Source of the DNA: Setophaga petechia
Lineage: Eukaryota; Chordata; Aves; Passeriformes; Parulidae
Assembly (NCBI GenBank): GCA_024362935.1
Contig: JANCRA010000067.1
Span: 2,359,921 to 2,423,920, forward strand
DNA: 64,000 nucleotides
Direction of reading: 5' to 3'
Positions 11,765 to 22,275 of this stretch are shown in pieces (positions within the stretch are counted from its first letter, which is position 1; each line of letters begins with the position of its first letter). Made by a program: the position numbers and the translations under genes. The notes under the pieces are model-generated. The model ran no database searches, had not been told where the DNA came from, and saw nothing but the letters and a program-made list of their open reading frames with translations.

Positions 11765-14344
11765 ACGGCAATTCTGCCTCTGTGCCATGGCTGCCTGAAA
11801 GCATTGCTTCTAAACATGTAGGGGATGTTCCATCACCAGAAAAAAAATATGAACAACAAGGGTTATTAATTCAGAGAGGGTTAATTAGGGGTTAGATATA
11901 TTTACAGTTTTGGTGGGTTGCAAGCCTTGCATTGTGCTGGAGCAGAGTGGAGTCAAGGATTTAATTTTCCATTGTGGCTGTGTGAAGTGGGTGACACGTT
12001 CTGAGATGTATAAAATAAAGAGGCTTGTGAAGGCTGCCCATGGCATTTCCAAGCTCTACAAAACCTGATCTTTAAGATGTTGTCTTCCAGCTTCTCACCC
12101 TATTATGATCTCAGATTTCCCCAGATTGTCCCTCTGATTCCATTTCATGGTCAGGCCTGCAGCTCATCCTTCCCTTGGTGTTTCCCTTTCATGAACTCTC
12201 CCAGGCTGAGGTGTGAGCCCAGGCAGGCTGACAACACAACAACCACTGAGTATCAATGCTTTGGAAAGCTGTAGTATCACTTACCTGGAGCAGTTCTTGT
12301 GTATTTCAAAATTTAGGGGAATTTTGATTTTATTTTAATTGTTTGAATTAAACTTTAGAAACATAATACTAACAAAACTGAATACAAGCATACAGGTTTG
12401 TGTATTTTAAAGCAGAAAGTTTATGATCCTCTTCAGAGATAAACAATTAGATGGAAATTATATTGTTTCTGTAAACCAAGTTAAATCTCTGGACACCCTC
12501 TATTGTCATCTTACATTTTGCTTTGACTGTTCATCCATAGAGGTATCACATCTCCAAAACTGGAATATTTTTTTGCACCAGAAGGAAAAGGTAAGGAATA
12601 GTAGTGACAACACAAGGCCATCATTTATATATTGGTTTTTAATATAAACCAAATTTATATCAATGGGCTGGAGAGTGATAGGGGAATCAAATGTGGAGAT
12701 ATTTTTGAGTAAGCTTGGAACAAATTTTGAAGCTATTGCTGCAAGCAGATGAGAATCATCTTGTAAGAACATGGAAGGGAAACTACAAACATTCAGCAGT
12801 GTGAGTTTGCCACTGTAGGCAGTAGAATACTCAAACCTCAGCAAGGAGCATCACTCATGGGCTCTGATACCCTGGAGAGAAACTGGTCACTTATTTCGAG
12901 ATACATTGACTGATTTGCACCATCATACCAGGAATTACTAGGAATTATTTTAGCTCTGTTCCTGAAATTTCCAAAATTTCCAGAATTCCAAGTCATCTGC
13001 TACTGTCTTGTTCCACTATGAAAAAAAAAAAAGGAGGTCAAGAAAGTGATGTTTGCTCTGCTGGGGTCACAGGCAATGGAAAGGAGAACTGTGCATTGTG
13101 CAGTTTTGGTCACAGCAGCTGGAGATTTCCTCAGCCTTGCTCTAAAGGAACCCCAAAAACAAATTCAGGATCTCTCTTTTGTTTCCCTCACATCCACTTG
13201 GTGCCTCAAAGATTCCTAAGGGATGAATCTCAGTCATATTCAGGGAAAAGAGCAAACACAAAGCTCCCATGTCTAGGACTGAGGATGTTCCCAGTACATG
13301 TTCATTATAATTTTCAAGTCAAGTTTTTTTCAATTATCTTTTAGGAGAAAAGAGAGACATTAGGAAGACAGACATTGTAAAATACTCAAACTGCACTCAG
13401 TGACATTTTTTCCAGTGCTCAGGAGAAATTTTCTCAGATTGATTCTGATTTAATAATATTATCTTGTCTCTGCTCATTCTCAAGGTGAACAGCATGGGCA
13501 GGTAAAATAAAGAATTCTCACCATAAGGAAAAATTATTTGTCCAGACACCAGCAATTTGTCATCTCTCACATCCATGTTCATTTCCCAGCCACTTTGAGC
13601 CTGATCTGGGCACTTCTTTCACCCAAACCATGACTGAAAATTCACACTAATGTCTAGAACTCAGTTTTTAATACTGGAATATCCCCTCACCAAAACAAGA
13701 GAATTTTAATATTGGTTTCAGAACTGATCAGTGACCCAAGGTCTTTGTTTGTATCCCTGTTCAGAAATGTAAAGGGTCTTTTCTCCAGTTCCTTCAAGAA
13801 TTCTCCTAAATTTAAGCAGGAAAGAATCTTTTTTTCCAAAGCTCTGTGTCCAAGATACACTTGGAATTAAAATTTCCTGCATGGCAATGAAAATACCCAA
13901 GATTCTGACACCAGCAGCCCACTCTGAACCCTGAATTTTGCTAACTCCATCATGCCACACAGAGGCAGCCTTTCTCCCAGTTTCAGGGGACAAAAGGTGA
14001 GTCTGGAAAAGCAGGGGATGTTTCCTCTCCCATGAAATGCAACCTGCACAAACCTTCCTTTAGAAACTCAGCTTTTGTTTGCATTCATTTTTCTGGAAGG
14101 TTAAAAAGACAAGAGCAGTGCAGTGTTGGGTATTTGGTTAGACTTAGCTCTTGTCTCCATGAAAACAAAGGGAAGAAGAGATCACAGGACAAGAGAAATA
14201 TTATTTAAAAGAAAAAATTGCTCAATCTGAACTAAGTTTATGGTTCACATTGAGCATAAGCTGATTCTTAATGTTTCTGTGCCTATAAACACAGAAAGAG
14301 GATATTCATTGCACAACTTTCCAAAGAATAAATTAATATGGGAG
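11765..14344. other. Gene-free stretch
   Basis: No repeat family recognised. Frames reach 112 codons (12506-12844, minus) and 108 codons (13018-13344, plus), neither with recognisable motifs. There is an A-run at 13021-13032. Confidence 0.5.
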
Positions 14345-14640
14345 TAAATCACACAAAACTCCATTTTCTTCATGGTGGAAAAAGCCCCTTCTTTATTCAC
14401 ATAACTCCTTTTTATACAATTTTACAGACCTCATGTGTGACTCCAATGGGTCAGTATTTTTCTTGCCAATTACTTTATTGGTCAGTAACAAGTTGTTATT
14501 CTGCATTGATTGGTCACTCAAACTCTTGGTGTCTATGTGCAGGGACAGTTGTTTGTAAGAGATTATTTTTATTTCTCTATCTAACAGTGTAAAAACCATT
14601 TATACAGGTGCAAGTTGTTTTTTTTTTTTTTTTACCGAGG
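14345..14640 (-). mobile_element. Probable partial LTR, unclassified
   Basis: On the minus strand an AATAAAGAAGGGGC-type poly(A) context (plus-strand GCCCCTTCTTTATT at about 14384-14397) is preceded upstream by several CAAT-type sites (GACCAATAAAG, TGACCAATCAATG). This is an LTR-like U3/R arrangement. A T-run at 14618-14633 ends the recognisable part. No ends or target duplication were found. Confidence 0.4.
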
Positions 14641-15373
14641 AATAAATTGTTATGTTAACAAACTGCTCATACCAGGATTGCTTTCAAATGGGAATTTGCA
14701 AAGTGCCAGCTTTGACAAGGCCAGCCACTGATTCCAGGAGAGGAGGCTTGATTTTGTGAAGCCTTTCTTTATGATTTTTCTACCTTACTGCAACAAGTTA
14801 ATAGTGATAGCAAATCCAGGCACTCTTACCTGAGTCTCTTTCACCTCCTCCATTTCTAATAAAAGGAAGCAAACAAAACACAAACCAAATCACCAAACTC
14901 TCTCAACTTCCTGACAATTAATTTCTGTGAAAATATTAATTTTCAATGTATATTTGAAAATTTTTGATTGCTCCCATAGTGGTTTCCCCCAGCACAGGAG
15001 ATGCAGGATAACATCCAGACTGTCAGCATCCCTTTCATGCTGTCAGAGCAGATCAGAGGAGCTCACAGCAGCCACATTTGCTTTTACACCTCAAATGCTG
15101 CATCTGCTCCCACAGCCATTTAGGGAATCAGAAAATTCTGCTCAAAGCTCAGCAGAGCCCTTCAGGGCTTGGGGAATGGCTGAAAAATCAACCCAGTGAG
15201 GCCTCAAAACAGCAGCAGGAGAAGCCTTGGGGCTGAAATGTGCATTAAAGGTGGCACTGAACTCTGGCACCCCTGCAGGAGCAGTTTTCCCTTGGGACAA
15301 TGGGATGTTCTCATGGCAGCCTGAGGAGCACTGGATCACCACATGCTCAGGCAGCTCCAGAGTGCTTGAGAAA
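14641..15373. other. Gene-free stretch before the minisatellite
   Basis: Single-copy-looking sequence. The last ~100 bp contain AGTGCTTGAGAAAATGC, which resembles the junction of the minisatellite units and may be the seed of the array. Confidence 0.45.
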
Positions 15374-15865
15374 ATGCAAAAAGCACAAAGAAATGGCTTT
15401 TCACAAACACATGGATGCAGCAAGGATGAGAACCCAAGAGCAAAACGCTTTACAATGCAAAAAGCACAAAGAAATGGCTTTTCACAAACACATGGATGCA
15501 GCAAAGATGAAAACACAAGAGCAAAATGCTTGAGACAATGCAAAAAGCACAAAGAAATGGCTTTTCACAAACACAGGGATGCAGCAAAGATGAAAACACA
15601 AGAGCAAAATGCTTGAGACAATGCAAAAAGTACAAAGAAATGGCTTTTCACAAACACATGGATGCAGCAAAGATGAAAACACAAGAGCAAAATGCTTGAG
15701 ACAATGCAAAATGCACAAAGAAATGGCTTTTCACAAACACATGGATGCAGCAAGGATGAGAACTCAAGAGCAAAATGCTTTATAATGCAAAAAGCACAAA
15801 GAAATGTTTTTTCACAAACATATTCAGGCAGCAGGGATGAGAACCCAAGAGCAAAATGCTTTACT
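15374..15865. repeat. Minisatellite, six units of 81-83 bp
   Basis: Units start at 15374, 15455, 15538, 15621, 15704 and 15785, giving periods 81, 83, 83, 83 and 81. Each begins ATGCAAAAAGCACAAAGAAA and continues through GGCTTTTCACAAACACA and ATGGATGCAGCAA. Units 1, 5 and 6 end in a GCTTTA-type junction, while units 2-4 end in GCTTGAGACA, so the central units look like secondary amplification of one variant. Few stop codons occur in the unit, which produces overlapping frames on both strands (129, 136 and 116 codons). Because 83 is not a multiple of 3, the frame shifts between units, which argues against a protein. Confidence 0.95.
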
Positions 15866-16040
15866 GGTGGAGAGGAGCAATCCCTCAGCCTGTCCCACAT
15901 ACACCAAACACACACTGCTACAGGGTCTCACTTTACTTAGAACAGGCTGAAAATTGCTAATAAGAAAATTTAAATCACTGGAGCTTGGAGGAAGATTTTT
16001 AACCTATTTTAGATTTGTCTCACAGTACCTGTCATTAAAT

Positions 16041-16790
16041 ATTTCAGACTCAAGACATCAATTTCACCAGTATCTTTGTACTGTCTGGATTAAAAAACCC
16101 AACAAAAACTCAGATAACTGGGGACTGTGTTTCAAAAATGGTGTGTTTTGGGTTTTTTAGTTCCCAAATCTGCTTTAATGAGTTGTATAGGAAAGATAAA
16201 GATCTACATCTGCTTCTGATTTGGAAACAGAAGCCTTAATGCTACTGAAAGTCTACTGAAAGGATAGTGGTAAATAAAAAACCCTTTGTTTGTTTGTAAG
16301 CAAACAAATATATAAATGATATAAAATACATTATTTATATATAAACAAAACAATGTATTTAATATATTAATATAATAATTCACGGATATATATTTCAGAC
16401 TCAAGGCACAAATTTCACTATCTTTATACTGTCTGGATTCAAAAAAACCCAACAAAAACTCAGATAACCGAGTTTAAAAGATCCTAAGGGACTGTCTTTC
16501 AAAAATTGTGTGTTTTGGATGTTTTAGTTCCCAAGTCTGCTTTAAAAAGTTGTAAAGGAAAGATAAAAGCCTATATCTGCTTCTGATTTAAAAACAGAAG
16601 GCTTAAGGCTACTGAAAGTCTACTGAAAAGATAGTGGTAAAACACCTTTGCTTATATGAAAACTAACAGATATATATATAATATATAAATAAAAATATAT
16701 ATTTCTATACGTAAAAGATATAAAGATATAAAATAGACCATTTATATATAAACAAAACAATGCATTTGTTTTCATGTATAAATATATATA
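16041..16790. repeat. Tandem duplication, ~351 bp period
   Basis: ATTTCAGACTCAAG starts both copies (16041 and 16392). Shared blocks include ACTGTCTGGATT, CCCAACAAAAACTCAGATAA, TAGTTCCCAA, CTGCTTCTGATTT and CTACTGAAAGTCTACTGAAA. Each copy ends in AT-rich DNA containing TATATAAACAAAACAATG. Copies differ by substitutions and small indels (for example, copy 2 has an extra segment around 16470-16485), so the duplication is not recent. Confidence 0.9.
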
Positions 16791-17096
16791 ATTTCATACA
16801 CATTTCAAATTTCATATATGAGAAAATCATTCCAATATGCAAACTAAAAGTGGAAAAATGTGAAGTCTCTCTCTAGCTGGAATGAAAGCTCATTCTGAAC
16901 CAGCTGTTTATGTGAATGAAACCAGGGGCTCATTCAGGTCCTGCCTGAAGCTCAGGTCCCTCCTCTCTCCAATACCCTCCTTTCAAGATCTTCCCCGCAT
17001 TCTGCAGCTCAGTGTGATTTATTTGAGGTGTTAGCAGAGCCCTCAAAGCATCTCTTAGGATCTTTTTCAAGGAAGCCAGGAGTCAATGCAGTGAGT
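16791..17096. other. Gene-free stretch before LTR
   Basis: AT-rich left part, then a pyrimidine-rich segment. Nothing recognised. The final GTGAGT (17091-17096) is the left target duplication of the following LTR. Confidence 0.4.
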
Positions 17097-17705
17097 TCTC
17101 AGGATTTCTGCTGGTCAGTGACTCCGAGATACATCAGAAAGTTTCTTTTCTCAGCTTGGCAGCTGCAGAAGGAGTCAGAACTCTCCTATTCTTGGTCTCA
17201 AGGTTGTTTATCATTTCTTATCTATAAAATTCTTTCTCTGGCCTTCTGAGGTGTGTTCAGCAGGTCAGACAGAGGCACTCTGATGCCCCCAGGGCAGTGT
17301 TATCTTTTATACTAAAAACTACCTGTACAATATTTACAATTACTTCCCAATACCCATCACCTGTGTTAGACAGTGAGCTTCTACTCTAAACCAATCTAAA
17401 AGTGCCAACATCACCCAGAAGATGGAGGCCAAGAAGGAGAAAGGCTGGACATGCTCAGATTCTTGCTTCTTGAACCCCCATTCTAAAAACTCTAAAATTC
17501 TACTTTTTCTCCCTGTGATAAATTCACTATCATTCTACTTAAACTTCCATGGCTTGCAGATCTTCATATAAAGTTGGTAATTTTTTCTATGGGTCAAAAT
17601 CAAAGGCATCCAAAGGGGTCTTGGGCTCTGTGCCAAGGTCTCTGAGCCCACTGGCAGGGGCTCGAGTCCTCCAGGGCAGCCAGAGGAATTTCTTGGGTTC
17701 CAACA
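17097..17705 (-). mobile_element. Solo LTR, family D, older copy
   Basis: On the minus strand it begins TGTTGGAACCCAAGAAATTC. Flanks are GTGAGT at 17091-17096 and 17706-17711, an exact 6-bp duplication. Length is 609 bp, against 610 bp for the relative at 55237-55846. Shared plus-strand features include the GGTTGTTTATCATTTCTTAT and CTTTTATACTAAAAACTACC regions, which carry the poly(A) and promoter signals in reverse. Only about two CpGs remain, suggesting long-term methylation decay. The sense 3' end would be ...CCTGAGA rather than ...CA, so that boundary is slightly uncertain. Confidence 0.78.
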
Positions 17706-17711
17706 GTGAGT

Positions 17712-19910
17712 AAGAAAAGATTTTGTTAAAACTTTCACATTAAACCCAAAACTTTCAGGTTGGATATTATTTGTTATGAGTTTGACCAGGATTTCTGTGG
17801 AGGAAGAACCCACAAGCATCAGATTCCCTTGGGATTATTGTTCCAGTGGTGCTGGAGGAGAGCTCCTGTCCTCCATGCCCTTCCAGACAGCTCAGGGACA
17901 GCATCTGAAGGATTTGGTTCCTCTGGGGCAGCCAAACTCATCAGAGAGGATTTGGGAATGGCTGGAAGGGAGAGGCTCTGCCACACTTTGATCTCACCCT
18001 GTCTTTGAAGATCCTGACTGCCCTTAGCAGGAGCTCATCTCAGCACAGGAATCCCAGGCATGGAATGGTGATTTACAAGATCCTGGCCTGAGGAGAAGAA
18101 GAATCCTACAGACAGAAAAAAAAAAATGGATCTAGAGAGGTAAATTAGCTCCAGCAGCCAGAGAGTTAAAATTATATCAAAAGGAAAAAAAGCAACCAAT
18201 TAAGAAAAAAATTAGGAATTTATGGATAATTAGACGAGTCCACCTCAACTCAGGACATGGTTCCTACTTATCCAAACTGAAAATGGAGAAAACTGACAGC
18301 AAAACCTCACTTTTAGTGTGTATTTACTCAGTAAGATTTTAATTGTGGAATAATTGTGGAACTTGTGGAATCCACTGCAACGTTTTGGGGATAAAAGGAT
18401 GAGATGACTGATAGACAATGGGTGCTGAAATTGAAAATCCAGCTACATTTGCAATCTGAATCTCTAACTGGAGAGGAAAAGCTTTGAAAATGCTGACAAC
18501 AGCATTCACAGGGAGATTTGCATCAAGAAACCAAATATACCCTAAGACTGATAGCTTGAAATGTAAAACTGTAATAATATCTCCTCACCAGAAAAAAAAG
18601 GGGACAAAAATCTCATTTATTTGCAGAAAAATGAAGGGATTTTTTTGTTTTGTTTTCTGGGAATAGGTTTAGATGCAAATATTATTGTATTCCTTCCCCA
18701 TTCTTCTCCCCTCTCCTTTAATAGAGTTCTGTAGTGGTACCCAAAATCAAATAAGTTAATTTTTTTAACTGACAATTTAAATGAAATAAAGGCACAATTT
18801 GAGTAATTAAGGCAGTGTAAAGCACAGAACACATCCCACTTATCTACTGAGCACTGACTGTGATTTATGAGGTGTCCCAGCACAGAGGCCATGGCAGTGC
18901 AGCCAAGAAGTATCAGGACTTTGGAGCTGCACATTCCCAGTCAAATTCTAAACATAATTCTATCAGATCACAATATTTCATTACTTTTTTCCCTCTCATT
19001 TTAACAATCAAAGTGGCAAAATCAAAACACTTCAATTTATTTTTTTTTTAAACAGACTTCTTTCTTTATTCTTAGCTGGGAAATGAAGTGATAAATGCAG
19101 CTGGATCAGGATTTTTGCTGTTCAAAAGTACATTTTGACTTGCAGACATCAGTAATGCCATAAAAAGATTAACAGCACCATGGATAGGGCTTGAGGGAAA
19201 TAAGCTGCAAACACAAAGTTGCTGAAGACTCACGATTTAATTGAAAGTGACTTTCTTACAAAATGAATTAGTGACACTCTGTCCTGCAGCTCTGGTTCTC
19301 AGAGTGATTTACCCCATTTTCACAGAAATAAAAGAAATTTGAGCAAAAATCATATTAAAAATATAGCCTCGTGATTTTTACCAATTATACAAGTGATTTT
19401 AAAGATGAAAAAGATCATTTAAGCCAGATAAGTGACTCTGTTAAGACAAAAACTAATTAGTGAGGCTATGTATAATCAATACTTGTTTTCTCAGTGAGAT
19501 GAGAAAAAGAACCCACAGCACAGGGTTCTTTTCCAGGCTGTTAAGAGCTGTGGAATTTCCTGGGAAGTTCTTACACTTGGGTGTGCCAAGGCTTTCTGCC
19601 TTTGTCCTCAGTGGTGTTTCCAGGCTGGGAAAGGCACCCCCACATATTCACAACCCACGTGGCACCTGAGAATTTCTGAAAGGTGCTCGAGCAGCTGAAC
19701 AAGCTGAGCAAAGCTGCTCCTGCTTCTCAACACAAAGGGCAAGTGCTTGGGCTGGTTGAAGCATCATCACCCACAAGAGGCACTCAGCCCTTGTGTCTCC
19801 CAGAGGCCACGTGCTCAAAGAACTGGAATTTCTGGGGATTTTTTCCCCTTGGAGGTTGGCATTGGGCTTGTGCTGTCAGATGGCACAATAGCACCAGGGT
19901 GAGCTGAATG
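17712..19910. other. Gene-free stretch
   Basis: No repeat recognised. Frames reach 105 codons (18617-18934, minus). A short GC-richer part lies at 19500-19900, with no exon-like features. Confidence 0.5.
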
Positions 19911-19916
19911 GTGTAA

Positions 19917-20326
19917 TATTGTATTTGTAGGGATCCTCATGGCAGGGAGGAATGAGGAATCTGACTCCACGCTCTCAGAAGGCCAATTTATTATTTTGTG
20001 ATACTATATTATTTGAAAGAATGCTATACTAAACTATTCTAAAGAATACAAAAAAGGTGCTTACCACCTGCTAAAAAGATAATCATGAAATATCCCCTTT
20101 CCAGAGCTCCCACACAGATTGGCACTGACTGGCCAAAGAGTAAAAACAACCTGAATCCAATGAAACAATCACCTGTGGATAAACAATCTCCAAACACATT
20201 CCACATGAGCACAACACAGGAGAAGCAAATGAGATAAGAATTGGTTTCCTTTTCTCAGGGGCTCCTCAGCTTCCCAGGAGAAAAATCCTGGGCGAAGGGA
20301 TTTTTCCAGAGAATGTGAATGCCACA
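19917..20326 (-). mobile_element. Solo LTR, family A
   Basis: Plus-strand start TATTGTATTTG and end ...GAATGCCACA, flanked by exact GTGTAA duplications (19911-19916 and 20327-20332). In sense orientation it is TGTGGC...ACAATA. The TCAGCTTCCCAGGAG block, the CAATCACCTGTGG block and the poly(A)-proximal GAGTCAGATTCCTCATTCC region (reverse complement) are all conserved with 59138-59561 and 34027-34671. It is solo, with no internal viral sequence nearby. Confidence 0.92.
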
Positions 20327-20332
20327 GTGTAA

Positions 20333-21784
20333 AGTGGAAAAAAGTGTAAAAAGTGGCAGCTGTGTAATTTGTTTAATTTACTCAGAAGTAACTCATGGTT
20401 TCCAAGTCAGGCACTCCCTATTCCGTGCTGAGATGTGCTCACTTCCCTGTGAAACTGAGAGCCAGAACTCAGCCCAGCTCTTCTGAAATGCTCCCTTTGA
20501 AAGCAGAATAACAGAGATGCTTCTAAGTCCTTTCATCTTCAGTGAAAGCTCCAAGTAATTTTCCTTTTTTTTCTCCCTCTCTGGACTGGTGACAGGGATT
20601 CAGTTCAGTAGAAGAATAATCTTGCCCAAGTCTTCAAAGACAATATGAGAAGTCCAGTGAAAAATTCTTCATCAGATCTGCTGATTACAGCAGAGGTCAA
20701 TCACACAGCCATTTTTTGAAGAGCTGGAAAGTTTTAAAGTCAGGTATTCTTTTATAGGCACAGCACTTCAACTGACTGCTCTGTTTCCACTTTAATTGCC
20801 AGCATTTCTCTTGACATGTTTTTTCTTCAGCCCATGTCTACTTTATCAAGTCCTGCAGCTCTGGAGAGAGAAACTCTGTTGAGCAAAATAATTGGTGTTG
20901 AAGAGTCAGTGTTCACACTCTGTGCTTTTCAGAAGGTTTTATTTTGAATTATCCCATCCTACTGTCCACTGGCATTTTACATGTTTGTCAGAATTGCATC
21001 TTCCACTTAATTTGCACCCAAAAGAAATTCAGTTTATTTTCTCTGACATGGCTGCACAATGTGACAAGGCAGCATGGGAACCATGGAGAATTGGGACAGT
21101 CACTTTCAGAGTGCACTTCTGATCTGTAAATAATGTCTGCTTAAATTTTAGGCAGCTAAAATCTGCTACTTTTCAAAGTGTAACTGTTTTCCAGGAGACA
21201 ATTCAGATCCACAGGATACAAGATCATCATTAGCAGCAATAAAGCAACTCACAGCAACAACTTTCTGCTACCAGAGAGAAGGTAAAAGGTCTGAAAACAG
21301 AGAGGATGTTTGTTTCCCTCACTCAAAGTTATCATATCAAGCAAAAAAAGAAAGCAAGGGCAACAGTATGGTCACTTTTTTATTCTCTGATGGGAAACTT
21401 GGTGTAAGACAAAAATTTCTGTTTTATTATTGTTATGCATCTCAGCCCAAGGAGGTCAGCACACCTTCAAGGGAAGGCTGGAATTTTTTTGAGCAATTTT
21501 GCAAAGCTGCTGCTTTTCAATTACTGAACTGTGAGGTCCTTTTTTGTCCCTGCTGCAAGGATTTTAATTTCTGAAATAAGTGCCATGTCATAAGCAGGAA
21601 GTCTGACTGCTTGTATACATCAAATGACACATTTCATTCACAGAGCTGCATTTATGAAATATGCTTTACCCTTTAAAAAGGAGGAGCAGCCTAAGGATTA
21701 TTAAATGAACTTCCAAGAGCTAAGAGGGTCCCTGCACGTTTTCCTTGAGGAATTAGCTTGAGAGTGGTAGGACAGCCTCATCAA

Positions 21785-21826
<42 letters not shown>

Positions 21827-22039
21827 ACATCCTGATATTTTATTGGGATGGAAGAATTTGTCTTCACATCCTTGAGATATTCAAGATCAAATAGAATGGA
21901 CCAGTCTATGAATTTCCCAGTTACATGGAATTCTGGAATGTCCTATGGTGACCTCACAGACCACAGCTTCTCTACCAAAGAAGGTCAACATCCCATGCTG
22001 CAGGCGCTCAGATGGTCTATATCCAATATTAAGTCTGAA
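20333..22039. other. Gene-free stretch with a TA microsatellite
   Basis: Contains (TA)n at 21790-21822. Otherwise single-copy-looking, with frames under 80 codons except those that run into the next CR1. Confidence 0.5.
21790..21822. repeat. (TA)n microsatellite
   Basis: About sixteen uninterrupted TA dinucleotides, followed by a TGTATACA remnant. Confidence 0.97.
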
Positions 22040-22275
22040 GGAGGTGAGATTTAGATTCAATATGAAGAAATTCTTCCCAGGGAGGGTGGGGAGGCCCTGG
22101 CACAGGTGCCCAGAGCAGCTGTGGCTGCCCCTGGATCCCTGGAAGTGTCCAAGGACAGGTTGGACAGGGCTTGGAGCAACCTGGGACAGTGCAAGGTGTC
22201 CCTGCCATGGCAGGGGTGGCACTGGATGATCTTTAAGGTCTCTTTCAATCCACACCATTTTGTCATTTTACAATC
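22040..22275 (+). mobile_element. CR1 LINE 3' end, relatively intact
   Basis: Clear CR1 3' segment: AAATTCTTCCCAGGGAGGGT, GGCCCTGGCACAGGTGCCCA, GGATCCCTGGAAGTGTCCAA, GGACAGGGCTTGGAGCAACC, GGAAGGTGTCC-like, GGATGATCTTTAAGGTCTC and a tail CATTTTGTCATTT. It is 5'-truncated. Frames on both strands (123 codons minus, 104 plus) are repeat shadows. Confidence 0.96.

Noticed and set aside
15374..15865. CRISPR-like direct repeats
   Set aside because: Units are contiguous 81-83 bp repeats without unique spacers, in a vertebrate context. It is a minisatellite.
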